NCBI RefSeq assembly: GCF_003335585.1
Contig: NZ_QBFD01000046.1
Span: forward strand, 1,036,618-1,078,731
Length of the DNA: 42,114 bases
Direction of reading: 5' to 3'
From: Sulfitobacter sp. DFL-14
GTDB lineage: Bacteria > Pseudomonadota > Alphaproteobacteria > Rhodobacterales > Rhodobacteraceae
Positions 31,764 to 39,479 of the stretch are shown one piece after another; the first letter of the stretch is position 1; every line of letters begins with the position of its first letter. A model generated the notes under the pieces. It made no database searches. It was not told the DNA's origin and saw only the letters and a program-made list of their open reading frames with translations. The position numbers and the translations under genes were made by a program.

Positions 31764-32111
31764 TCAGGCGGCGGCGGTCACGATGATCTCGACCGTGAAA
31801 TCGGCGCGGGCCAGCTTGGCCTCGCCGCAGGCGCGCGCAGGGGCCTGACCTGTTGGCACCCATGCATCCCAGACGCCGTTCATCTCTTCGAAATCGGCCA
31901 TGTCGGCCAGCCAGATGACCGCCTGCAGAATACGGGATTTGTCAGATCCGGCCTCGGCCAGCAGCTTGTCGATGCTGTCGAGGCAATCCTGGGTCTGCTG
32001 GGCCACGCTGGCACCGGGCGTGCCGACCTGACCGGCAAGATAGACAGTGCCGTTATGGGTGACGATCTGGCTCATCCGGGCGTTGGTGTGGTGACGGGTG
32101 ATTTGCGACAT
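31764..32111 (-). CDS. RidA family protein
   Basis: The 115-residue protein belongs to the RidA/YjgF/YER057c/UK114 family, whose members hydrolyse reactive enamine/imine intermediates. GTVYLAGQVG, LAEAGSDKSRILQAVIWLAD and the C-terminal GEAKLARADFTVEIIVTAA fit the family. ATG 32111 is preferred over an in-frame codon at 32126. Which RidA subgroup and substrate apply cannot be read from the sequence. Confidence 0.9.
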   Translation of the reverse strand: MSQITRHHTNARMSQIVTHNGTVYLAGQVGTPGASVAQQTQDCLDSIDKLLAEAGSDKSRILQAVIWLADMADFEEMNGVWDAWVPTGQAPARACGEAKLARADFTVEIIVTAAA

Positions 32112-32171
32112 TTTGTGCTCCTGCAAAGGGTTTGGTGTGAAACCTTGACCGCTGTTAGACCTCAGCTGCTG

Positions 32172-33329
32172 TCAGACCTCAACAACGATTACGTCGTTTC
32201 CTTTGGCCGTGAGCGCAATCTCTCCGTCACACAGGCGCAGGGCGTCATTGCCAAAGACCTCGCGCCGCCAGCCGACAAGGGCGGGCACATCGCGCAGGCC
32301 TGCGGCAATCCCGTCCAGATCCGCGGCGGGGGCGATCAGCTTGGCGGCAACCCCGGCCTGTTCGGTCTTGGCCTTCAGCAGCACGCGCAGCAGGTCGGCC
32401 AAGGCGGGGTTCACCTGCAACTTGTCGCGGCTGCGGTCGGGCTGGGGCAGATCCTCGGGCTTGCAGGCGATGCCTGCCTTGACCGCCGCCAGGATGCCAT
32501 CGGCGACATCGCCCCGCCGCCCCTCGCGCAGCAACAGGCGCGCGCGGCCCAGCTCTTCGGCATTGGCAGGCTTGAGGCTGGCCAGTTCGATCAGCGCATC
32601 GTCCTTGTAGACCCGGTTGCGCGGCACGTTGCGTGACTGGGCGTAATCCTCGCGGAAGGCCGCGAGTTCGCGCACCACGGCAAGGAACTTGGGCGAGGAC
32701 GTGCGGGTCTTGACCCTTTTCCAGGCATCGCGGGGCGCGGTGACATAGGTGCCGGGGTTGGTCAGGATCTCCAGCTCTTCCGCGACCCAGCGGGCACGGC
32801 CGCTTTCCTCCAGCCTGTCGCGCAGGAATTCATAGATCTGGCGCAGGAAGGTGACATCGGCCAGCGCGTATTTCTTTTGCGCATCGGTCAGCGGCCTGCG
32901 CGACCAGTCGGTAAAGCGCGAGGTCTTGTCCACCCCGGCATGGCAGATCTTGCGGACCAGCGTTTCATAGCCCACCTGTTCGCCAAAGCCGCAGACCATC
33001 GCGGCAACCTGGGTGTCGAACAGCGGCTCGGGAAAGACCTGCGCATCGACAAAGAAGATTTCGATATCCTGCCGCGCGGCATGGAACACCTTTACCACAG
33101 AGGTGTCGCGGAAAAGATCATAGAGCGGGTCAAGTTCGATGCCATCGGCCAGCGGATCCACCAGCACCGCCTTGCTGTCATCTGTCCCCGGCATCGCCAG
33201 CTGCACAAGGCAGAGTTTGGAATAATAGGTGCGTTCGCGCAGAAATTCCGTATCTACGGTGACATAGGGATGATTGGCGGCCTCGGTGCAAAAGGCGGCC
33301 AGGTCGGCGGTGGTGGTGATCGTTTTCAT
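32172..33329 (-). CDS. rnd: Ribonuclease D
   Basis: The 385-residue 3'-5' exoribonuclease matures tRNA ends. The DEDD exonuclease domain spans about residues 1-170 (exo I VTVDTEFLRE; exo II region VKVFHAARQDIEIF; exo III YALADVTFL). HRDC-type helical domains follow (about 205-290; the conserved region around RNVPRNRVYKDDALIELA). The length fits RNase D. It lies upstream on the same strand as ridA with a 60-base gap. Confidence 0.94.
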   Translation of the reverse strand: MKTITTTADLAAFCTEAANHPYVTVDTEFLRERTYYSKLCLVQLAMPGTDDSKAVLVDPLADGIELDPLYDLFRDTSVVKVFHAARQDIEIFFVDAQVFPEPLFDTQVAAMVCGFGEQVGYETLVRKICHAGVDKTSRFTDWSRRPLTDAQKKYALADVTFLRQIYEFLRDRLEESGRARWVAEELEILTNPGTYVTAPRDAWKRVKTRTSSPKFLAVVRELAAFREDYAQSRNVPRNRVYKDDALIELASLKPANAEELGRARLLLREGRRGDVADGILAAVKAGIACKPEDLPQPDRSRDKLQVNPALADLLRVLLKAKTEQAGVAAKLIAPAADLDGIAAGLRDVPALVGWRREVFGNDALRLCDGEIALTAKGNDVIVVEV

Positions 33330-33389
33330 GAATTCACTTCGTGACTGCTGGTTTGATCACAGCTACAGCAAGTCCGGCATCATTGCCAG

Positions 33390-33986
33390 TCACCCCTTGA
33401 GGGTGATTGGGCTGCGGTCTCCGGCGGCAAAACGGCGCAGCACGGCCGGATAAAGCCGATGTTCGAGGGTCAGCACCCGTGCCGCCAAAGTCTCGGGCGT
33501 GTCATCCGGGGCCACGTCAAGGCGGGCCTGCCCGAGGATCGGCCCGTCATCCAGCGCAGCGGTGACTTCGTGTACCGTGCAGCCGTGCTGCGCATCCCCC
33601 GCTTCCAGCGCGCGGGCATGGGTGTGCAGGCCCTTGTACTTGGGCAGCAGCGAGGGGTGAATATTGATCATCCGCCCGGCCCAGGCATCGGTGAACCCCG
33701 CCGTCAGCTTGCGCATGAAACCGGCAAGGCAGATGATATCGGGCGCATGGGGGGCCAGTGCCGCGGTCATCGCCGCCTCAAATGCGCCACGGTCCGCACC
33801 AAAGGGCCGGTGATCGACCACCACCGTCGCAATCCCCTGCCCCTGCGCCCAGGAAATGCACCCGGCGTCAGCGTTGTTGGACAGTACCACGGCGGGCCGC
33901 GCGGGGTGGTCGCCCGTCATGTCCGCCACCAGCGCGCGCATGTTGGAGCCGCCGCCGGAGGCAAAGATCGCAACGCCTTTGGTCAA
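33390..33986 (-). CDS. purN: Phosphoribosylglycinamide formyltransferase
   Basis: The 198-residue enzyme transfers a formyl group from 10-formyl-tetrahydrofolate to GAR in purine synthesis. It shows FASGGGSNMRAL (phosphate binding), the catalytic NIHPSLLPKYKGLHTH, and TVHEVTAALDDGPILGQ. The start overlaps the purM stop by four bases (ATGA at 33983-33986), so the two are coupled. Confidence 0.96.
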   Translation of the reverse strand: MTKGVAIFASGGGSNMRALVADMTGDHPARPAVVLSNNADAGCISWAQGQGIATVVVDHRPFGADRGAFEAAMTAALAPHAPDIICLAGFMRKLTAGFTDAWAGRMINIHPSLLPKYKGLHTHARALEAGDAQHGCTVHEVTAALDDGPILGQARLDVAPDDTPETLAARVLTLEHRLYPAVLRRFAAGDRSPITLKG

Positions 33987-35029
33987 AGCAGGCTGCCCTT
34001 GTAGGTCACGCCGCTGCCTTGGGTGATGCGGCCGATTTCAATCGCGGCGTGGCCGTCCGTGGCAAAGGCGGCCCTGGCGGCCTCTACCTGATCCGGGGAA
34101 ACCACAGCGATCATGCCGATGCCCGAATTGAAGGTCTTGAGCAGTTCGGCTTCGGCCATGCCGCCCTCGGCTGCCAGCCATTTGAAGACCGGCGGCAGGT
34201 CCCATGCGCCCAGATCAATCTCGGCCCCCAGGGTGTCGGGCAGGACGCGGGGCAGGTTCTCGGTCAGGCCACCGCCGGTGATATGGGCCAGCGCCTGAAC
34301 GCTGTCGGCCCGCAGTGCCGCCACGGCACCTTTGACATAAAGCCGTGTCGGCGTCAGCAGCGCCTCGCCCAGCGTGCCCTCGGCCCAGGGGCAGGAATCG
34401 TCCCAGCCCAGCCCGCTGAGCTCGACGATTCTGCGCACCAGTGAATAGCCGTTGGAATGGACCCCGTCGCTGGGCAGGCCAAGCAGCACATCGCCCTCAC
34501 TGACCGCGCGGGGCAATTCGGTGCCCCGCTCCATCGCGCCCACGGCAAAGCCCGCGAGGTCGAAATCGCCCGCGTGGTACATGCCGGGCATCTCTGCCGT
34601 CTCGCCCCCGATCAGCGCAGAGTCGGAGGCGGCACAGCCCGCGGCAATGCCTTCGATGATGCGCGTGGCCTGATTGAGCTCCAGCTTGCCGGTGGCGAAA
34701 TAATCCAGGAAAAACAGCGGCTCGGCCCCCTGACAGACCAGATCGTTGACGCACATGGCAACAAGGTCGATGCCGATGCTGTCCACATTGCCGGTGTCGA
34801 TGGCGATGCGCAGCTTGGTGCCCACACCGTCTGTGGCGGCGACCAGCACCGGGTCGGTGAACCCCGCCCCCTTGAGGTCAAACAGCGCGCCGAAGCCGCC
34901 CAGCCCCGACATGACGCCCGGCCGCGCGGTGCGTTTCGCCGCCGGTTTGATCCGTTCGACCAGCGTATTGCCGGCGTCGATGTCCACGCCCGCATCGGCG
35001 TAGGTGATCCCGTTTCTTGGTGATGACAT
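33983..35029 (-). CDS. purM: Phosphoribosylformylglycinamidine cyclo-ligase
   Basis: The 348-residue AIR synthetase closes the imidazole ring of FGAM. It shows YADAGVDIDAGN near the start, ATDGVGTKLRIA, the conserved AEPLFFLDYFATGKL, and GGETAEMPGMY. It is the first gene of the purM-purN pair and completes four purine genes in the window (purQ, purS, purC, purN) plus itself. Confidence 0.97.
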   Translation of the reverse strand: MSSPRNGITYADAGVDIDAGNTLVERIKPAAKRTARPGVMSGLGGFGALFDLKGAGFTDPVLVAATDGVGTKLRIAIDTGNVDSIGIDLVAMCVNDLVCQGAEPLFFLDYFATGKLELNQATRIIEGIAAGCAASDSALIGGETAEMPGMYHAGDFDLAGFAVGAMERGTELPRAVSEGDVLLGLPSDGVHSNGYSLVRRIVELSGLGWDDSCPWAEGTLGEALLTPTRLYVKGAVAALRADSVQALAHITGGGLTENLPRVLPDTLGAEIDLGAWDLPPVFKWLAAEGGMAEAELLKTFNSGIGMIAVVSPDQVEAARAAFATDGHAAIEIGRITQGSGVTYKGSLL

Positions 35030-35144
35030 GGCATGGCCCCCGGCGCAGTGATCCCGTTCGCGCCGGGGTTAGTGCATCGCCGCCTTTTGCGCAACGGTAA
35101 GCCTTGACGAAAGCGCGCCCCGCGCATACCCAAGCGCCCATGGC

Positions 35145-35221
35145 GGGCCTGTAGCTCAATTGGTTAGAGCAGAGCGCTCATAACGCTTTGGTTGCGGGTT
35201 CAAGTCCTGCCGGGCCTACCA
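35145..35221 (+). tRNA. tRNA with CAU anticodon (elongator Met or Ile2)
   Basis: The acceptor stem GGGCCTG (35145-35151) pairs with CGGGCCT (35211-35217) with two G-U pairs. TAGCTC, GGTTAGAGC and GGGTTCAAGTCC identify the D and T arms. The anticodon loop CTCATAA carries CAT, and CCA is encoded (35219-35221). It is not the initiator, because base pair 1-72 is G-U and not mismatched C-A. Whether it is Met or the lysidine-modified Ile2 tRNA cannot be decided by eye; the T-arm region resembles Ile2. Its 3' end faces the prophage island. Confidence 0.92.
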
Positions 35222-35322
35222 TTTTCCCTGCCAAAACAATCACTTAGATAAAACGTGGGCTACGTCGGCATTTATATGATTTCAATGGGTTGCGGGGACA
35301 GTGCCCCATGATTCCGCCGCCC

Positions 35323-35505
35323 TCACGCTCCCTTCTTAAAGATCACCCTCGCGCCGTGTTGCAAGGTCACGGTGCATCCTTCTGGCACCGGTGCCTTGTC
35401 GAATTCGGGCTTTGCGGCAGCGAAATGGTCGAATTCTTCGTCGCCGATAATCTTATCATCGGCGTTTCGGATCACTACGCGGTGAGGACCGTGGATCTTG
35501 CCCAT
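35323..35505 (-). CDS. Small protein of unknown function
   Basis: The 60-residue protein starts MGKIHGPHRVVIRN and ends ARVIFKKGA. AAAGGAGCG lies eight bases before ATG 35505, a strong ribosome-binding site. It lies directly after the recombinase gene on the same strand. An in-frame upstream ATG at 35532 would overlap the recombinase end but has a weaker site. No family is recognised. Confidence 0.7.
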   Translation of the reverse strand: MGKIHGPHRVVIRNADDKIIGDEEFDHFAAAKPEFDKAPVPEGCTVTLQHGARVIFKKGA

Positions 35506-35521
35506 CGCAATCGCTCCTTTT

Positions 35522-36190
35522 TCAGACTTCACTGTCGCCGGGCAGGTCTGTCACCTCCCCGGCGTCCCATAGCTTCTGCCAGGCGAAGTATGCCGCCCTG
35601 CTGATCGGAACTTCGGACAGAGGCTTGAGCGCCTCCCAAACCTCATTCCCGCGCTTTCCAAAGCGCAGCATCATATCCGCGACCTCAACCCGCGCCGGGG
35701 TCATGGCCACCGGGCGCCCGCCCTTTTCTCCGCGCTCACGCGCACGCGCGATCCCGGCCTTGGTCCGTTCCACGATCAGGTTGCGTTCCAGCTCGGCCAC
35801 CGCACCCATGATCTGGATAATTGCCTTTCCCATAGGCGTCGTCATGTCCACGCGCTCGGTCAAACTGAAGAATTTCAGGCCCCGCTGCTCCAGCAGCTTC
35901 AGCACTTCGACAATGCCCTCAAGGGTGCGCCCCAGCCTATCGAGCTTCCAGACGACGAACTCTGTTCCTGGGTGCTGTGCATAGCGCAAGGCTCTGATGA
36001 ATTCAGGCCTGTCCAACGAACTGCCGCTGGCCCGATCCACAAAGATCAGCTCACGCGGGACACCATATGCCTCAAGCGCGGCGATCTGCATGTCGGGGTT
36101 CTGGTCCGCCGTCGAAACTCGCGCATATCCGATCCGCCTGACCGGCGGGTTCTCGGATTTTGGCCCTGCTTTCTTACTGGTTTTTTTCAT
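35522..36190 (-). CDS. Small serine recombinase (resolvase/invertase family)
   Basis: The 222-residue protein has the catalytic domain of small serine recombinases: IGYARVSTADQN with Ser26 as nucleophile, FVDRASGSSLDRPEFIRAL, and FVVWKLDRLGRTLEGIVEVL. A long helix follows (LERNLIVERTKAGIARARERGEKGGRP). A C-terminal ~45-residue DNA-binding region follows. Such enzymes invert or resolve DNA segments. It could flip tail-fibre or switch DNA, or help mobilise the island; no target site is seen. ATG 36190 overlaps the upstream gene's stop by 17 bases. Confidence 0.9.
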   Translation of the reverse strand: MKKTSKKAGPKSENPPVRRIGYARVSTADQNPDMQIAALEAYGVPRELIFVDRASGSSLDRPEFIRALRYAQHPGTEFVVWKLDRLGRTLEGIVEVLKLLEQRGLKFFSLTERVDMTTPMGKAIIQIMGAVAELERNLIVERTKAGIARARERGEKGGRPVAMTPARVEVADMMLRFGKRGNEVWEALKPLSEVPISRAAYFAWQKLWDAGEVTDLPGDSEV

Positions 36191-36371
36191 CGTCGCCGCC
36201 GGTCTGGACTGGATTTTCAGACTGACCTTCGCGGCGATCAAGCTCGTTGTCCACCGCCTCACGAATAAATGCCGCGCGCTGGTTCGGCCCCGCCACCTGT
36301 TCGATGCGGTCCAGCGCCTCTTGCGTCAGGCGCACAATAGTTGGCTTCACGTTCATCGGCGGGCGTCCCAT
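36174..36371 (-). CDS. Ribbon-helix-helix-type small protein
   Basis: From ATG 36371 the product is 65 residues: MGRPPMNVKPTIVRLTQEALDRIEQVAG with a strand-helix-helix layout typical of ribbon-helix-helix repressors and antitoxins. In-frame upstream starts exist at 36407 (TTG, preceded by AAGGAAG) and 36437 (GTG), which would add 12 to 22 residues. The start is therefore uncertain. It precedes the recombinase gene with a 17-base overlap. Perfect inverted repeats lie just upstream, so it may regulate itself and the divergent genes. Confidence 0.75.
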   Translation of the reverse strand: MGRPPMNVKPTIVRLTQEALDRIEQVAGPNQRAAFIREAVDNELDRREGQSENPVQTGGDDEKNQ

Positions 36372-36383
36372 CCGTCCGCTGCT

Positions 36384-36393
36384 ATCCGATATC
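36384..36393. promoter_or_regulatory. Possible operator half (CCGATATCGG)
   Basis: A 10-bp palindrome CCGATATCGG lies about 13 bases upstream of the ATG at 36371. Its GATATC centre is shared with the 15-bp inverted repeat at 36421-36469. This would be a plausible site for the ribbon-helix-helix protein, but only if translation starts at 36371. Confidence 0.5.
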
Positions 36394-36420
36394 GGAAATT
36401 CGGTCAAAGATTCTTCCTTC

Positions 36421-36469
36421 GCAATAAGCGATATCACTTATTGACTGAGTAACCGATATCGCTTATTGC
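36421..36469. promoter_or_regulatory. Perfect 15-bp inverted repeat, candidate operator
   Basis: GCAATAAGCGATATC (36421-36435) and GATATCGCTTATTGC (36455-36469) are exact reverse complements separated by 19 bases. The spacer contains TTGACT, a possible -35 box. The repeat lies between divergent genes (36371 leftward, 36505 rightward), the position expected of a switch operator. Confidence 0.75.
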
Positions 36470-36504
36470 GTCAACAGACCAATCCATCCACCCCGGAGGC
36501 ACCT

Positions 36505-36858
36505 ATGTCTGACGTTACCGGCCCCATTCACACGCTGCCCGGCGCGGGTCACACCGTCCCGCCGGGCACCATTTGCGACAACCACCCCGCCCGCCTGGCA
36601 ATCGCCCGCATTCAAGGCGAAACCGATAGTTTCGGCGCCGAAATGATCGACTGCTGCGAAGAATGCAGGGACAGCATCAGGACCGAAATCAGCACCAAGC
36701 GCGACGGATACTGCGAATGGTGCAAAACGATAGCGGAGGACATCCGCGATCATCGCGACTTTGAAGAAGGCAGAAGCGGGCCGGTCTATTCAGTTTGCGC
36801 CGGATGCCGCGCCCAAAAGCAACAGCGCCTTGAGCGCGAACACAGTTTCTACGACTGA
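36505..36858 (+). CDS. Small phage-type protein with CxxC pairs
   Basis: The 117-residue protein has four Cys-rich spots: CDNH, CCEEC, CEWC and CAGC. This suggests one or two zinc-ribbon units. CGGAGGC lies eight bases before ATG 36505. It is the first of three small genes that share one leader. No family is recognised; a regulatory or host-takeover role would be typical for its position. Confidence 0.75.
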   Translation: MSDVTGPIHTLPGAGHTVPPGTICDNHPARLAIARIQGETDSFGAEMIDCCEECRDSIRTEISTKRDGYCEWCKTIAEDIRDHRDFEEGRSGPVYSVCAGCRAQKQQRLEREHSFYD

Positions 36859-36880
36859 ATCCAACTACCCCGGAGGCACC

Positions 36881-37135
36881 ATGGATATGAACGAACCCTT
36901 AAATCGGTGGCAGCCTGATCCTGACACCCCTTGTCCTAGCCACTACCCATGGCAAGCGCACCGCCCTGCAGACATGGACAAAACCCGATCCAACGTGATC
37001 TGCCCCGGCGCCGATTTGATCATCGCCTGCAACCTGCCAAACCGGCAAGCGATGGAGATTGCCGACGCACACAACGGCATGTTCACCGAACACGGGACAG
37101 ACAAAACTAGCCTGATCCACGACACGTCCAACTAA
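36881..37135 (+). CDS. Small phage-type protein of unknown function
   Basis: The 84-residue protein starts MDMNEPLNRWQPDPDTPCPSH and is followed within 13 bases by the next gene. The leader CCCCGGAGGCACC directly precedes the ATG. It contains three cysteines and no recognised domain. Confidence 0.7.
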   Translation: MDMNEPLNRWQPDPDTPCPSHYPWQAHRPADMDKTRSNVICPGADLIIACNLPNRQAMEIADAHNGMFTEHGTDKTSLIHDTSN

Positions 37136-37148
37136 CCCCGGAGGCATC

Positions 37149-37364
37149 ATGGAGAAAGAACACGACATGCGCCTATCGAGCGAAATTCGCGATGCCCAAG
37201 CGCGGCACAGGGCGGCGTACCCTGACGGAGACTGGCGCGCTGTGAACGATGAACTGTCCGAACTGTTCCACCGCGCCGCGGCTATACTAGGCCCGGCGGG
37301 GGTTGATCCCTGGAAGGGCGGTAATGAAGGGCGGGCCAAGGCGCTAGAGCGTTTGGGTCACTGA
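37149..37364 (+). CDS. Small charged phage-type protein
   Basis: The 71-residue protein starts MEKEHDMRLSSEIRDAQARH and looks mostly helical. The same CCCCGGAGGCATC leader precedes its ATG. It is the last of the three small plus-strand genes and is followed by a terminator. Confidence 0.72.
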   Translation: MEKEHDMRLSSEIRDAQARHRAAYPDGDWRAVNDELSELFHRAAAILGPAGVDPWKGGNEGRAKALERLGH

Positions 37365-37365
37365 G

Positions 37366-37399
37366 GCTGACGCCCCGAACTAACGGAGCGTCGGCTTTT
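37366..37399 (+). terminator. Terminator after the small-gene trio
   Basis: GACGC (37369-37373) pairs with GCGTC (37388-37392), extended on both sides by GC pairs, and TTTT follows at 37396. It lies between convergent genes. Confidence 0.75.
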
Positions 37400-37415
37400 C
37401 AGTAGTTGCTGACGG

Positions 37416-37775
37416 TCAGCCACCGATCCTTGCCATCGCCTCACGCACGTACCGCTCGGCCAGCTTATCCAACACACCGTCGCCCGGCACCAGCGCGCGG
37501 ATCGCATCGGGCACCGACTGCTGAGCGTATCGCACCGCGCGGTGCCTGATCACCTCAAGCCCGGCTTCCGGCCCGTCGATCATCGCGGCCTCCACCCCGG
37601 TCATGATGGCCGAGTGCAGCGCGCGCATGTGTTTTTCCTCGATGCGAATGCCGGTAGCGGCCTGGAACGCCCCGGTGGCGCGGTTGGCGATGAATGTGAG
37701 GACGGCACCGATGATGGCGAGCAGCGCGGTTTGGACCGCCTCGTTTGTCAGGATCTCGTGTAGAAAATCAAACAT
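37416..37775 (-). CDS. Putative phage holin or membrane-associated protein
   Basis: The 119-residue protein has one hydrophobic segment near residues 12-33 (EAVQTALLAIIGAVLTFIAN), followed by a soluble helical domain. This fits holin-like or lysis-accessory proteins, since it lies next to the endolysin. I do not recognise a specific family. Confidence 0.68.
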   Translation of the reverse strand: MFDFLHEILTNEAVQTALLAIIGAVLTFIANRATGAFQAATGIRIEEKHMRALHSAIMTGVEAAMIDGPEAGLEVIRHRAVRYAQQSVPDAIRALVPGDGVLDKLAERYVREAMARIGG

Positions 37776-37828
37776 GGTCTTTCCTTTCAGGATCGAGAGG
37801 CGTCACGCCTCGGTTTTGTGGACAGCCG

Positions 37829-38659
37829 TCAGGCCACCGCCCGATCAGTCCAGTCGCGGTCGATGACCTCGAAGCCAGGGCAAAGTTTTGCGGCAACCTC
37901 GCGATGCCCCATCAGCCGGCGGATCGGTGTGCGCTGCGCGATCTGCTCGAAATGACCACGGGTGCTGGCAAGCGTCTCCGGCGTGAAATAGTCCTCCGGG
38001 TGCCGGGTCGCCGTGATCGTGCGGACCTCGATCATCAGGTGGTGGAACACGCCGCGATTGTGTCCCACCGCCCCGGCGCCGTAGCGGTCCATCGGGCGCG
38101 CATAGATGATCTCACCATCCGGGCAGGTGATCGCGTGATAGCCGGTATCGCTCCACCCTCGCCCGCCCTTCGATTTCGGTAGCGTGTGCATCAGGTGGAT
38201 TGCCTTGGCGATCTCGGCGTTGCTCTTGTCCGCTGCCCAGTCGCCCGGCACCGCGGCACAATGAAGGCAGTATGTGTCAATGATCGTGTTTGCCCCGCCC
38301 TGGCGCAGCACCTTGCTGTGCTGCACCGCGCCGAGTTCCGGCTTGGTCGGCACCAGGACATCATCGCTGGCGGAATAGGCCGCTTTCGGCATGCCGTCCG
38401 CGTCGAGAATTTCGCCAAGGGACAAATGGCTGAGGTTCCCGTAGATCCCGTCGATGTTGCCGCCGTAGTAGCCGAGCCCGGCCGAGCCGCGCTGAAACTG
38501 CTTCACCGCCCAGACGGTCGACTTGATGGGCCCGTTCTTGTAGAGGCCACGGCCCGCAACTGCGGTATCCGGACCCCACCAGCCATCTGCAGGACCGGGA
38601 TCGTAGCCGAGGGATTTGAAGCCAAGCTGAAGTAGCCGGTGAGCCGGGTTCATGGACAT
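37829..38659 (-). CDS. Phage endolysin: peptidoglycan-binding and amidase domains
   Basis: The 276-residue protein has an N-terminal peptidoglycan-binding-like domain (about residues 3-75; LLQLGFKSLGYDPGPADGWW, GNIDGIYG). An N-acetylmuramoyl-L-alanine amidase domain (about 120-270) follows, with HCAAVP, GYHAITCPDGEI and LMGHREVAAKLCPG. The His residues in HCAA and GHRE and the Cys in LCPG fit the zinc ligands of the type 2 amidase family. ATG 38659 follows GGAGATCC. It cuts the cell wall at the end of the lytic cycle. Confidence 0.88.
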   Translation of the reverse strand: MSMNPAHRLLQLGFKSLGYDPGPADGWWGPDTAVAGRGLYKNGPIKSTVWAVKQFQRGSAGLGYYGGNIDGIYGNLSHLSLGEILDADGMPKAAYSASDDVLVPTKPELGAVQHSKVLRQGGANTIIDTYCLHCAAVPGDWAADKSNAEIAKAIHLMHTLPKSKGGRGWSDTGYHAITCPDGEIIYARPMDRYGAGAVGHNRGVFHHLMIEVRTITATRHPEDYFTPETLASTRGHFEQIAQRTPIRRLMGHREVAAKLCPGFEVIDRDWTDRAVA

Positions 38660-38721
38660 TGTGGATCTCCAATGCAAAAGGCCCGCGCGATGGCGGGCCG
38701 GGTTTCAGATTGTGGTGTGGT

Positions 38722-39045
38722 TCAGCGGTGGCCGGTGCGATCCTCGATGCGGGTGACCTTCTCCCCCATCCGCTGAATATCGCCGCCCATTTCGATCAGG
38801 CGCAGGTTCTGTTCCTGCTGCCCGGACAGAATCTGGCGTAACAGAGGTGTCAGTTCAGGTGCGCCGCAACTCATTTTAGTCATTGCCTGCGCCGTGTCGG
38901 ACAGGGCTGCATTGGTCGGTTTCCCGCGCTTCACGCCCCGTAGACCCGCAACCAGAGCCACCACGGCGGCACCGATCCCCGTACCCAGGACCGTGATCGT
39001 CTCCTTATCGAGAGAGCTCAGAAAACTGCTGGGCCAGTCGAACAT
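38722..39045 (-). CDS. Phage membrane protein, lysis module
   Basis: The 107-residue protein starts MFDWPSSFLSSLDKET, has one membrane segment near residues 18-38 (VLGTGIGAAVVALVAGLRG), and then a coiled-coil-like helix (QQEQNLRLIEMGGDIQRMGEKV). ACAGGAGC precedes ATG 39045. It overlaps the end of the upstream gene by 41 bases. It could be a holin, antiholin or spanin-like partner; none can be chosen on sequence alone. Confidence 0.7.
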   Translation of the reverse strand: MFDWPSSFLSSLDKETITVLGTGIGAAVVALVAGLRGVKRGKPTNAALSDTAQAMTKMSCGAPELTPLLRQILSGQQEQNLRLIEMGGDIQRMGEKVTRIEDRTGHR

Positions 39046-39463
39046 CAGCGCCGCTCCTGTAGGCTGAAAGAGCGTCGAATAACGCCAACACAAAGTAGGT
39101 CCCGACACCGGTGCCGGTCGCGACATTGAAGCTGATCACCGGCCAATAAAGACCCATTGCCAGCATCGAAAAGACGCAGGCGCCGATGATCGCGCCGACC
39201 ATTCGAATGATCGGCGTGCGGCGCGGCAGCGTGCCGTTGATATACAGCGCGCAGATGCGTGCCGTCGCCAGCAAGGCCATTGGCGTGGCAATCGCAGCAT
39301 CGTCCAGACCGATTTCACGGAATGCTCGGAAAGCGGGTGAAGCGAGCGTTTCACCTGGCAGGGACAGGGTGATGGAAAAAGCCAGCATGACAAAGCTGGC
39401 CAACCATTCTGTCGCCCTGCCCTGCTCAAGCAGGTTCAGTCGCATGGGGTTGAGCCTTCCCAT
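39005..39463 (-). CDS. Phage membrane protein with several helices
   Basis: The 152-residue protein has about four hydrophobic segments (e.g. SFVMLAFSITLSL, MVGAIIGACVFSMLAMGL). ATG 39463 or 39445 may be the start. Many phages encode a multi-helix membrane protein between tail genes and holin; its role is unknown. It overlaps the next gene by 41 bases. Confidence 0.68.
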   Translation of the reverse strand: MGRLNPMRLNLLEQGRATEWLASFVMLAFSITLSLPGETLASPAFRAFREIGLDDAAIATPMALLATARICALYINGTLPRRTPIIRMVGAIIGACVFSMLAMGLYWPVISFNVATGTGVGTYFVLALFDALSAYRSGADVRLAQQFSELSR

Positions 39464-39479
39464 CAGTCAGCCCTGCCCC

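Noticed and set aside
35145..35221. Initiator tRNA-fMet
   Set aside because: The first acceptor pair is G-U and the anticodon stem lacks the three G-C pairs of initiators.
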